A DNA stretch of 64,000 nt from M55B112 sp040903745 (lineage in GTDB: Bacteria > Bacteroidota > Bacteroidia > Bacteroidales > GCA-2748055), in the NCBI GenBank assembly GCA_040903745.1, contig JBBDUV010000006.1, forward strand, positions 1 to 64,000, written 5' to 3'. Positions 18,286 through 26,075 of the stretch are shown here, one piece after another. The translations under genes were made by a program, and so were the position numbers. How positions within the stretch are numbered: position 1 is the stretch's first letter; every line of letters starts with the position of its first letter. A model generated the notes under the pieces. That model saw only the letters and a program-made list of their open reading frames with translations. It searched no databases and was not told the origin of the DNA.

Positions 18286-19872
18286 TTACTCTCCACTTTT
18301 ACCGTAATTGGGCAGAACGCGGGCACTTGGATCATTCACATTACAGTTTTCCCAACTTTTGTTTGGCATCCAGAAGTCAGCCACACAATCTGATCTGCCT
18401 GGAAAAAAGCTTTCAAAAATCTCCCGGTACATCAATGATTCCTTTGAGATCGGCGTTGCATGGGTATATTTTTGCTTTGCTTTAAGCAGATCTCCGTCGG
18501 TATACATCTCGTTGGCATACTCTTTAAGAAAATCAACAACACTGTGTCCGACTGCATCTGAAAAGGCAGCTTTTTCCCTGTAAAGGATCTCCTGGGGCAG
18601 GTAATCTCCCTCAAAGGCTTTCCTTAGCAGGTACTTACCAATACCGGTATTATTCATCTTCATTTCCGGTCTGATGGACATCACATAGTCGACAAATTCC
18701 AGATCTCCAAACGGAACCCTGGCCTCAAGCCCGCAAGAGGAGATGCTTCTGTCGGCACGGAGTACGTCGTACATATAGATCTCTCTCAACCGCTTTTCTG
18801 CCTCCTGCTGAAAAGCCAAAGGGGATGGTGCAAAGTCGGTATATTTGTACCCGAAGATCTCATCGGCTATCTCTCCTGTCATTAAGACTTTTATATCTGT
18901 GTTTTCAGAAATATACTTGGAGACAAGGTACATGCCCATGGATGCCCTGATGGTTGTAATATCATAGGTTTCGAGATTGTAAATCAGCGTGCTCAGTGTA
19001 TCGAAGATTTCTTGTTTTTTGAAGAGCACCTCAGTATGGTCAGTCCCCAGATAATCTGCAACGATCCTCGCGTATTTTGTATCAATTGCATCCACATCAA
19101 TGCCGACTGCAAATGTTCGTAAGGGCCTTTCACTCATTTTTGCTGCAATGGCGCAAACAAGACTGGAATCAAGGCCGCCACTACACAGAAACCCTACCGG
19201 AACATCCGATTGCAGACGTTTTAAAACACCTTCTGTAAGCGTTCTGTTGATGTTATCCAGGACCTGTTCAAGCTCGTGGTCAGCGATTTTTTCAACCTTC
19301 GATACATCCTTGTAGCAGATAAATTTATCTCCGTCGTACACATGTCCGGGAGGAAATGGCCTGACCTCTTGGCATAGGGTGCTGAGCGCCTTCATCTCGC
19401 TTGCAAACATAATGGATTTGTCGGCTGTATACCCATAAAACATGGGTCTGATTCCAATCGGGTCCCTTGCAGCAAGGTACTTATCCTCTTTTTGGTCGTA
19501 AATTACACACACAAACTCCGCATCCAGTCGCCTGGCTGTTTCAAAAATACCCAGCTCCCGGTACATGGGAATAATCACTTCACAATCGGAAGTGGATATG
19601 AAATTATATTTCGAATCATAATCGGTTTTTAGTTGGGGATAATTGTATATTTCACCATTACATACAAGGTGTACATTTTCAAACTGCATCGGTTGGTTGC
19701 CATCGTCTGAAGTGTCCATTATTTTCAACCTGTGGAATCCCATCCATCCCTTCTCCCTGAAATCAGCATATATGCTATTGTCAGGCCCCCGGTATTTTAT
19801 CTTTTGAAACTCACTTACCGTCCTCAGACGTGTCATTTTATCACTTCCTGTATACACTGCAAATCCGCACAT
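18286..19872 (-). CDS. asnB: Asparagine synthetase (glutamine-hydrolysing)
   Basis: 528 residues. The N-terminal glutaminase domain begins MCGFAVYTG; Cys2 becomes the nucleophile after removal of Met, and KYRGPDNS and CNGEIYNY follow. The synthetase domain has the PP-loop SGGLDSSLV near residue 223 and MTGEIADEIFGY. The enzyme makes asparagine from aspartate, glutamine and ATP in the cytoplasm. The C-terminal lid (CGLEARVPFGD, YREKAAFSDAVG) is also typical. It converges on the hybrid kinase gene with only 14 bases between stop codons. It has no operon partner. Confidence 0.95.
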   Translation of the reverse strand: MCGFAVYTGSDKMTRLRTVSEFQKIKYRGPDNSIYADFREKGWMGFHRLKIMDTSDDGNQPMQFENVHLVCNGEIYNYPQLKTDYDSKYNFISTSDCEVIIPMYRELGIFETARRLDAEFVCVIYDQKEDKYLAARDPIGIRPMFYGYTADKSIMFASEMKALSTLCQEVRPFPPGHVYDGDKFICYKDVSKVEKIADHELEQVLDNINRTLTEGVLKRLQSDVPVGFLCSGGLDSSLVCAIAAKMSERPLRTFAVGIDVDAIDTKYARIVADYLGTDHTEVLFKKQEIFDTLSTLIYNLETYDITTIRASMGMYLVSKYISENTDIKVLMTGEIADEIFGYKYTDFAPSPLAFQQEAEKRLREIYMYDVLRADRSISSCGLEARVPFGDLEFVDYVMSIRPEMKMNNTGIGKYLLRKAFEGDYLPQEILYREKAAFSDAVGHSVVDFLKEYANEMYTDGDLLKAKQKYTHATPISKESLMYREIFESFFPGRSDCVADFWMPNKSWENCNVNDPSARVLPNYGKSGE

Positions 19873-20472
19873 AGCAAAAATATAAAATATTAAATTAAAA
19901 TGATTTTAGGGTGTAAAGATATAAAATTATAAGTAAAAACAAGTAAAAAGATTCAAAAATATAGTAATTATAGTTTTTAGATTCTAAATGCATATTAAGC
20001 AAAACGGATTAAAGGAAGAAAAACAGGCACCTTAAATGGAATAGTTATAAATAAATGTATATTTTTAGAACCTGGCTGACGGTGAATTTAAGTGCTTCAA
20101 GTTGGAGTTTATACATTTCTTATATTTCAGCGGTATTTCCCGAAGTATCGGGACAGGCAGCGAGTTCTCTGCGTTCGGTTCGCACGCTGTCGCCGGGGCC
20201 TCCGCCATCCGCGTGCGCTAAAGCTATAGCGGAGGAGCAAGGCTACGGCCGCCGGTGGAAGCTTTAGCGTAGGAGCCCGGGCACCATTGAAAATATTTTT
20301 TCTGCGAGGCAACAACCGGAACGAAGTGGAGCTCATGAGGCCGACGAAGGAGGACGAATAACTCACGTGTAGTTAGAACGATATTTATATTATTATATAT
20401 CAAGTATTTAAATAAATAAAGAATTAATACAAATGAAATCATTTTTTAGAGTGACACAAAACCTGTTTATCA
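19873..20472. repeat. Intergenic region with palindromic repeat element
   Basis: 600 bases without a convincing gene between asnB and hemF. The flanks are very AT-rich, but bases about 20130-20360 form a GC-rich island. It contains a perfect TCCCGA-AGTA-TCGGGA palindrome (20138-20153) and a 10-base inverted repeat CGCTAAAGCT / AGCTTTAGCG (20216-20225 and 20260-20269), with the short palindrome GCTATAGC (20223-20230) inside. Overlapping frames here on both strands (20055-20267, 20127-20366) show no conserved motif. I read the island as a REP-like dispersed repeat. Confidence 0.55.
19875..19882 (-). promoter_or_regulatory. -7 box abutting the asnB start
   Basis: The minus strand reads TATTTTTG, fitting TAnnTTTG, ending two bases before the asnB ATG at 19872. 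A transcript from it would be leaderless. The surroundings are AT-rich, so chance is possible, and no -33 TTG is visible. Confidence 0.3.
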
Positions 20473-21399
20473 ATGGAGCTGTTTGAGCACGCCAAGGAAA
20501 TTGCAAACACCTACCATAGTCTTCAAAAGAATATATGCCTGATTTTGGAACATGCAGATGCCCAGGGTACATTTATTGAACATCCCTGGGAGAGGTCTGT
20601 AGGTTCAGGGATGACATGTGTTATGCAGAGGGGTAAGATCATTGAAAAAGCGGCCGTTAATTTTTCATATGTCAGAGGGAGCATGACTCCTGCATTATCA
20701 AAAATTCTCGGAGAGGATGCTGAATCATATGTTGCTACGGGACTCTCTTCAATTGTTCATGCAATGAATCCTTTTCTTCCAGCCATCCACATGAATGTGA
20801 GGTATTTCTTACTTGATAGTGGAGCAGAATGGTTCGGTGGCGGAATTGATCTTACACCAGCTTACATTGATATTCCCCAGACAATAGATTTTCATCGTAA
20901 ACTGAAATCAATTTGCGATGGTTATAACCGTGAGTTCTACCCTGTTTTCAAAGAATGGGCAGATGATTATTTCTTTTTGGATCATCGAGATGAGACGAGG
21001 GGAGTGGGGGGAATTTTTTTCGATCGGCAACGACCGGATGCTAAAATGGACAGGAAGCGATGGTTAAGCTTTACTGCCGAACTCGCGAAGGAATATCCTG
21101 CTATCTATACCAGATTGATTAACAAAAACGCGGAGAAAAATTTTTCGCAAGAGAACAAAACCTGGCAAAAAATAAGGAGAGGCAGATACGTGGAGTTCAA
21201 CCTGGTATACGACAGGGGAACACGGTTCGGGCTGGAGAGTGGGGGAAATACAGAATCCATTCTTACCAGTATGCCCCCTGAGGCAGGGTGGGAATTTAAT
21301 GCTATGCCTGTGGCTAATACTGAGGAACAAAAGACCATTGCGTTTTTAAAAAGAGGAATTGACTGGATCAATTATTCTGCTCCGAATTCCATTAGATAG
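20473..21399 (+). CDS. hemF: Oxygen-dependent coproporphyrinogen III oxidase
   Basis: 308 residues, the usual HemF length. Hallmarks are EHPWERSVGSGMTCV near the N-terminus, AIHMNVRYF, WFGGGIDLTPAY, HRDETRGVGGIFFD and the C-terminal YVEFNLVYDRGTRFGLESGG followed by ILTSMPP. It oxidatively decarboxylates coproporphyrinogen III to protoporphyrinogen IX using O2, in the cytoplasm, during heme synthesis. Its presence implies that the organism meets oxygen at least some of the time. The gene is monocistronic, and its last 28 bases overlap the 3' end of the convergent prfB gene. Confidence 0.96.
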   Translation: MELFEHAKEIANTYHSLQKNICLILEHADAQGTFIEHPWERSVGSGMTCVMQRGKIIEKAAVNFSYVRGSMTPALSKILGEDAESYVATGLSSIVHAMNPFLPAIHMNVRYFLLDSGAEWFGGGIDLTPAYIDIPQTIDFHRKLKSICDGYNREFYPVFKEWADDYFFLDHRDETRGVGGIFFDRQRPDAKMDRKRWLSFTAELAKEYPAIYTRLINKNAEKNFSQENKTWQKIRRGRYVEFNLVYDRGTRFGLESGGNTESILTSMPPEAGWEFNAMPVANTEEQKTIAFLKRGIDWINYSAPNSIR

Positions 21400-22461
21400 G
21401 CTTTGATAAAATCATCAAGTGCTCCATCCATTACTGCTTGCACATTGCCAGATTCATGGTTGGTGCGAAGATCCTTGACCAATTTATAGGGATGCATTAC
21501 ATAGTTGCGGATTTGTGAACCCCATTCAATTTTTTTCTTTTTTCCCTCGACTTCGGCCTGTTTCTCCCTGCGTTTTTGCAATTCTATTTCATACAGGTGG
21601 GATTTCAGGATCCGCAGCGCATTTTCCCTGTTTTTGTTCTGCGACCGTGTTTCAGTATTATCAACTGTTATTCCTGTAGGCAGGTGTTTTACTCGTACAC
21701 CTGTTTCCACTTTATTGACATTTTGTCCGCCGGCTCCGCCAGACCTAAAAGTATCCCATTTCAGGTCGGCAGGATTTATCACGATCTCAATACTGTCGTC
21801 TACCACCGGAGCCACGAAAACAGAAGCAAATGACGTATGTCGGCGGTTGGCAGAGTCGAATGGGGAGAGTCTTACCAGCCGGTGAACTCCCGATTCTCCT
21901 TTCAAATAGCCATAGGCATAATCGCCTGTAAATTCCAGGGTAACAGATTTAATGCCAGCCTCATCCCCTGGAAGATAATGCAGCTCCTTTATTTTAAAGT
22001 CGTTTCTCTCTCCATAACGGATATACATGCGCATCAGCATTTCGGCCCAGTCGGTGCTTTCCGTACCCCCTGCACCAGGATTGATCTTCACAATGGCGCC
22101 CAGAGCATCCTCTTCATTTCGAAGCATATTCTTTAATTCAAGTGCTTCGATTAGTCTTAACGCCTTTTCATACTGCTCCTGCACCTCTTTTTCGCCGCCT
22201 TCTCCTTCCTTAAGGAAGTCTGCCAGTACCTTAAGATCATCCACAGCTGCTTCAACAGCCATATAAGCCTTTGTCCAGGTTTTTAGCCTGGATATTTTTT
22301 TCATTTGCTGCTCAGCTTTTTCGGGTTCATCCCAAAAGCCGGCAGCCTGTGTAAGTTTCTCCTCTTCTTCGATGGTACGTAATTTGCCATCTACGTCAAA
22401 GGTGCCTCCTTAACGCTTCCTGGCGTTCACTGAGGTCCCTGAGTTCATCGGTTGTAAACAT
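21372..22461 (-). CDS. prfB: Peptide chain release factor 2 (programmed +1 frameshift)
   Basis: The full protein needs a +1 ribosomal frameshift. The zero frame starts at the ATG at 22461, encodes 21 residues (MFTTDELRDLSERQEALRRH, then L), and meets TGA at 22398-22396. Skipping one base resumes at GAC (22397) with DVDGKLRTIEEE and runs to 21372, giving about 362 residues in total. The main part carries the RF2 tripeptide SPF in LVRLSPFDSANRR and the catalytic GGQ in SGGAGGQNVNKVETGVR. RF2 terminates translation at UAA/UGA, so the in-frame UGA autoregulates it. PrmC, which methylates the GGQ glutamine, is encoded 2 kb away. Confidence 0.95.
22395..22410 (-). promoter_or_regulatory. prfB programmed frameshift site
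   Basis: The minus strand reads AGGAGG, then CAC, then CTT-TGA-C. An internal Shine-Dalgarno sequence sits three bases before the CUU slippery codon, followed by UGA C, the same geometry as the Escherichia coli prfB site. Low RF2 stalls ribosomes at UGA and promotes the +1 slip. Confidence 0.92.
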
Positions 22462-22584
22462 CTCTTTGGTTTTTTTGTAAAGATAGCCTTTACCATGGAA
22501 GTCGCAAAACAGATAAAAAACAGCTACGCAGATTCATAATTATTTTACTGTATTTTGTACAAGATTGATAGTTAATAATTTTTG

Positions 22585-22592
22585 TACCTTTG
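22585..22592 (+). promoter_or_regulatory. Probable promoter -7 box for the ThuA-like lipoprotein unit
   Basis: TACCTTTG matches the -7 consensus exactly. A TTG at 22565-22567 lies 17 bases upstream, slightly short of the 19-21 ideal. A transcript starting near 22597 would carry the small frame at 22609 ahead of the lipoprotein gene. Confidence 0.45.
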
Positions 22593-22608
22593 TACAAGGT
22601 TTTTCCTT

Positions 22609-22680
22609 ATGAACGGATTGTCTGTGCATTTTGCTACCAGGGCATTCGTTGATTTGATTTTTAAATACAACACTGTCTGA
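22609..22680 (+). CDS. Possible 23-residue upstream ORF
   Basis: A short frame, MNGLSVHFATRAFVDLIFKY and three more residues, starts 17 bases after the TACCTTTG box. Its TGA overlaps the ATG of the ThuA-like gene by one base (TGATG), the arrangement used for translational coupling. It has no recognised family or obvious regulatory codon run. It could be a leader peptide that loads ribosomes onto the lipoprotein gene, or a chance frame. Confidence 0.3.
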   Translation: MNGLSVHFATRAFVDLIFKYNTV

Positions 22681-23423
22681 TGATAAGAATTTCCTGTTCA
22701 TTCCTGTTACTACTTCTGTTGACAGCGATCGGCACCGGCTGTAACAGCAAGCCTGAAGACAAGCTCAGCGTAATGGTTGTAGTTGGAGGACACAGTTTTG
22801 ACACTTTAGAATTTGTGGAGATGTTCAATTCATTTTCTGAATTCGAAACAGATACAGTGATGCAGCCCAGGGCGAACAGACTTATAGGGAGTGATGCTGC
22901 TGATGAATATGATATAATTGTTTTTTACGATATGTGGAACGACATTGACAGTACTGAAAAGGCAGGCTATTACAGGTTGTTGGATCGTGGTATAGGTATG
23001 GTGTTTTTGCACCACTCTCTGGCAGGAAATCAGCACTGGGAGGAGTTTAGTAAGATCATTGGCGGGAAGTATCATACACCGAAAAGCAATGTCGATTCAA
23101 TCCGGCATTCAACATATAAGCACGATATTGAGATCAATATACAAATCACTAGGTCTGACCATCCGGTTACCAGGAATATGGCTGATTTTACACTCCTTGA
23201 TGAAGGATACGGAAACATTGAGGTAAAAGATGATGTAATGGTTATCCTTAAAACTGATCATGAGGACTGTGCGGAAAACGTGGGATGGGTTAATACATAC
23301 GGCAACTCAAAGGTTGTTTACTTGATGCAGGGACATGACAAACATGCCTATGCCAATGAACATTTCAGAACCTTACTAAAAAATGCCATGCAGTTTGTAT
23401 ACAGGCAGGGCCAATACAATTAG
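22680..23423 (+). CDS. ThuA-like domain lipoprotein
   Basis: 247 residues. The signal peptide (CSFLLLLLLTAIGTGC) has a lipobox ending at Cys21. The body follows the ThuA-like class I amidotransferase fold: VMVVVGGHSFDTLEF, then YDIIVFYDMW, then DRGIGMVFLHHSLAGNQHW, then SDHPVTRNMADF and YLMQGHDKHAY. Such domains occur in sugar-utilisation loci of Bacteroidota, but their reaction is not established. Being lipid-anchored, it would act in the envelope. It converges on recX with only two bases between stop codons. Confidence 0.85.
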   Translation: MIRISCSFLLLLLLTAIGTGCNSKPEDKLSVMVVVGGHSFDTLEFVEMFNSFSEFETDTVMQPRANRLIGSDAADEYDIIVFYDMWNDIDSTEKAGYYRLLDRGIGMVFLHHSLAGNQHWEEFSKIIGGKYHTPKSNVDSIRHSTYKHDIEINIQITRSDHPVTRNMADFTLLDEGYGNIEVKDDVMVILKTDHEDCAENVGWVNTYGNSKVVYLMQGHDKHAYANEHFRTLLKNAMQFVYRQGQYN

Positions 23424-23425
23424 CC

Positions 23426-23881
23426 TTATTCAATCCTTTTTAAGGAATCGTATATCTCTTCAGATGTGAAACCTCTCTGTGCAGCAAAGCGAAGAATTTT
23501 TGCCCTCACGATTGCCTGTTTTATCTCTCCGGCTGATCTGATTTTTTCTGTAATGAGGCGATCAAGAATTTCCTCATATTCTGACCGATCAATCGTCTTC
23601 AGTGCATGATCAATCGTTTCTGCCGGTAACTGCTTTCTGCGTAAAGCATAGGCGATCTTCACCCTCCCCCACTTGTTAAACTTCAGCTTATCCTTTACAA
23701 AAAACTGAGCATACCTTTTGTCATCGAGAAAATTGTTTTTTTTCAGATAGCTGATCACCTTTTCAGCTGCTGCCTCATTTAATCCCCAGGCAAATAGTTT
23801 TTCTTTTACATCGCGACTGCACTTTTCAGCAGAACTACATAGTTTTGCTGCCTTTGCAACTGCTTTTTCATATTCAGACAT
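23426..23881 (-). CDS. recX: Regulatory protein RecX
   Basis: 151 residues of helical repeats. KAAKLCSSAEKCSRDVKEKLFAWG and VISYLKKNNFLDDKRYAQFF match the first RecX three-helix repeat; NKWGRVKIAYALRRKQLP matches the second. The family binds RecA filaments and limits recombinase activity in the cytoplasm. recA is not adjacent. It precedes no obvious partner; prmC upstream on the same strand ends 90 bases away. Confidence 0.9.
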   Translation of the reverse strand: MSEYEKAVAKAAKLCSSAEKCSRDVKEKLFAWGLNEAAAEKVISYLKKNNFLDDKRYAQFFVKDKLKFNKWGRVKIAYALRRKQLPAETIDHALKTIDRSEYEEILDRLITEKIRSAGEIKQAIVRAKILRFAAQRGFTSEEIYDSLKRIE

Positions 23882-23971
23882 GGTTATTTCACCTTTTAGT
23901 TTTTCTTTGCCAAGAATAAAGTAAGGGTTTTCTCAGCTAAATTGAATGATGTTATAATGATTCTATAAGGA

Positions 23972-24835
23972 TCATTTCATGATTTTTATAAATCTGTCTT
24001 TACCATGGATATCTTCTAAAAGCTCTGCATCTTTATAGCCAGCATCCAGGAATAACTGTTTTGTTTCATTGCCAAAATTCTCATTGATCTCAACCCAGAT
24101 CTCCCCACTGTCTGACAACCTGTTTTTTGAAAATTTAATAATTTCTTTGTAGAAGACAAGCGGATCATCGATGGGGACATAGAGGGCTAGATCAGGTTCA
24201 TAATCTGTTACATTGGGCAACATTGAAAGCTTGTCTGCAGGGGTAACATAGGGAGGATTACTTATGATGATATCGTATGGATCTTCTTGAGGAGCGGTTT
24301 CTGTTTCGAAAATACTTTGATGTATAAAATTCACTTTAACATGATTGAGCAGTGCATTTTTTTTTGCAAGCCTGAGTGCTCCTGCATCTATATCCATGGC
24401 ACTCACTATACTGTTGGGAATATAATGGGCCAGAGCAATAGCAATACATCCACTTCCACAACCAATATCAATGATGCGAGGATTCCCGACTTTGTTTTTC
24501 GACAGAATCCGGGAAACCAGTTCTTCTGTTTCGGAACGGGGAATTAAAACCTGCTCATCGACTAAAAATGAAAGATCCATGAAAGAGGTCTGGCCCAAAA
24601 TGTATTGAATGGGTCTGTTTTTCTTTAATTCATAAACAATTTTAGTAATTTCGGACTGTGTTTTACTGTTGATCTGTACGGAGGGTTCTTTTAGTATGGC
24701 ATATTCGTTGAAGCCAACATGCTCCAGGATCAGCCTGGTTGTTGAAGCTGCTTCATTTTCAGAAAAAAGCTTCGACAATTGAGCAACCAGAAAGCGTCTG
24801 ATTTCAGATATGGTTTTAGACCCATTGTTCATCAT
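23972..24835 (-). CDS. prmC: Release factor glutamine N5-methyltransferase
   Basis: 287 residues from the first of two adjacent ATGs (24835, 24832). An upstream frame reaching 24988 would overlap ribD and has no family similarity. The N-terminal helical domain is followed by the SAM-binding fold (IIDIGCGSGCIAIALA) and the catalytic NPPY in IISNPPYVTPAD. PrmC methylates the glutamine of the GGQ motif in release factors, and prfB lies just upstream in the window. It is transcribed divergently from ribD across a 76-base spacer. Confidence 0.95.
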   Translation of the reverse strand: MMNNGSKTISEIRRFLVAQLSKLFSENEAASTTRLILEHVGFNEYAILKEPSVQINSKTQSEITKIVYELKKNRPIQYILGQTSFMDLSFLVDEQVLIPRSETEELVSRILSKNKVGNPRIIDIGCGSGCIAIALAHYIPNSIVSAMDIDAGALRLAKKNALLNHVKVNFIHQSIFETETAPQEDPYDIIISNPPYVTPADKLSMLPNVTDYEPDLALYVPIDDPLVFYKEIIKFSKNRLSDSGEIWVEINENFGNETKQLFLDAGYKDAELLEDIHGKDRFIKIMK

Positions 24836-24837
24836 TT

Positions 24838-24845
24838 CAAAGATA
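24838..24845 (-). promoter_or_regulatory. -7 box abutting the prmC start
   Basis: The minus strand reads TATCTTTG, fitting TAnnTTTG, ending two bases before the first ATG. A leaderless transcript is implied. No clear -33 element is seen. Confidence 0.35.
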
Positions 24846-24911
24846 AGAATTAACTGGTGCCGGAAAGAGAGTTCGTTTTTTTTGTTTTTCTTACATACTT
24901 TACCTGTTGTG

Positions 24912-25964
24912 ATGCATTCACGGGATGAGATATATATGCGTCGGTGTTTTGAACTGGCTTCACATGGCTTGGGAAATACGAGAACCAACCCTCTTGTAGG
25001 TTCTGTAATTGTTCATAATAACAAGATCATCGGAGAAGGTTATCACCATGAATATGGGGGTCCGCATGCAGAGGTTAATGCTATTCGCAATGTAAAAGAC
25101 AAATCACTGTTGGCGAATTCAACGATATACATTAATCTTGAACCATGTTCACATTTTGGCAAGACACCTCCATGCAGTACCCTTATTCTGAAATACAATA
25201 TTCCGAGGGCCGTAATTTCAAATAGTGATCCTTTTCCGAGTGTAAGCGGCAGAGGTATTGAAGCTTTGAAAAATGGGGGAACAGAGGTGAAATATGGTAT
25301 GCTTGAAGATGAGGGAGCGCACCTGAACAGGCGTTTTCTTACTTATCACAGAAGAAAACGTCCGTATATAATTCTCAAATGGGCCGAGACTTCCGATGGT
25401 TTTATAGATATTGAGAGACAAGAGGGAGATCCTGTGGGCACAAACTGGATCACAGATGAGATTGCCAGAACGCTGGTGCATAAATGGAGGTCTGAGGAGG
25501 CCGGGTTGATGGCCGGTACTAATACAATTATAGCAGATAATCCAAAGTTGAATGTAAGGCGTTGGAAGGGCAACAGCCCCCTGAGAATTACATTCGACAG
25601 AAACGGGCGGATTCCTGAATCAGCAAATATTTTAGATAACAGTCAGGATACACTGGTTTTTACATGTCAGCAGGAAAAGTACTCTGGTAAGACCAACAGC
25701 GTACTGATTGACCATGATTACCGTATGGAAGATATTTTGGATGAGCTCTATGACCAAAAAGTTATTTCAATTCTGGTTGAAGGCGGACAGCTGATTCATC
25801 AACTGTTTATCAAATCAGGATTATGGGATGAGGCAAGGGTATTTAAGGGCCGTATGGTGTTTTCACACGGAGTGAAAGCTCCGGTAATACATCAATCAGC
25901 AGCCGAGGTTTTACAATTTGAAAACAGCGAGTTGAGTGTTTTTTTTAATAATAAGAACAGTTAG
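24912..25964 (+). CDS. ribD: Bifunctional riboflavin deaminase/reductase
   Basis: 350 residues from the ATG at 24912 (MHSRDEIYMRRCFELA). The frame extends upstream to 24810, but that part overlaps prmC and is not RibD-like. The deaminase domain has the zinc motif HAEVNAI and PCSHFGKTPPC; the reductase domain follows with KWAETSDGFID, NWITDEIARTLVHKWRSE and ILVEGG. It carries out two successive steps of riboflavin synthesis in the cytoplasm. The other rib genes are not in this window, and no FMN riboswitch is apparent in the short upstream spacer. Confidence 0.95.
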   Translation: MHSRDEIYMRRCFELASHGLGNTRTNPLVGSVIVHNNKIIGEGYHHEYGGPHAEVNAIRNVKDKSLLANSTIYINLEPCSHFGKTPPCSTLILKYNIPRAVISNSDPFPSVSGRGIEALKNGGTEVKYGMLEDEGAHLNRRFLTYHRRKRPYIILKWAETSDGFIDIERQEGDPVGTNWITDEIARTLVHKWRSEEAGLMAGTNTIIADNPKLNVRRWKGNSPLRITFDRNGRIPESANILDNSQDTLVFTCQQEKYSGKTNSVLIDHDYRMEDILDELYDQKVISILVEGGQLIHQLFIKSGLWDEARVFKGRMVFSHGVKAPVIHQSAAEVLQFENSELSVFFNNKNS

Positions 25965-25975
25965 TCCATAGGTTA

Positions 25976-26007
25976 TTGGCAGTTAATGTATTATTCATGT
26001 ATATTTG
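25976..26007 (+). promoter_or_regulatory. Promoter of the TPR-caspase / propeller-SpoIIE unit
   Basis: TTG (25976-25978), a 21-base spacer and TATATTTG (26000-26007) match the Bacteroidota -33/-7 pattern. Transcription would start near 26012, giving a leader of about 64 bases before the ATG at 26076. Confidence 0.5.
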
Positions 26008-26075
26008 TGTAATAGGTGGATACTATGAGTAACTAAAATCTTTTTTTTACGTAAAATTTAAAAAACACCAAACAA

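Noticed and set aside
20055..20366. Overlapping frames on both strands in the repeat island
   Set aside because: They arise from the GC-rich palindromic repeat and lack conserved motifs.
24836..24988. Upstream extension of prmC
   Set aside because: Overlaps ribD on the other strand and is not part of the PrmC fold; double ATG at 24835/24832 fits better.
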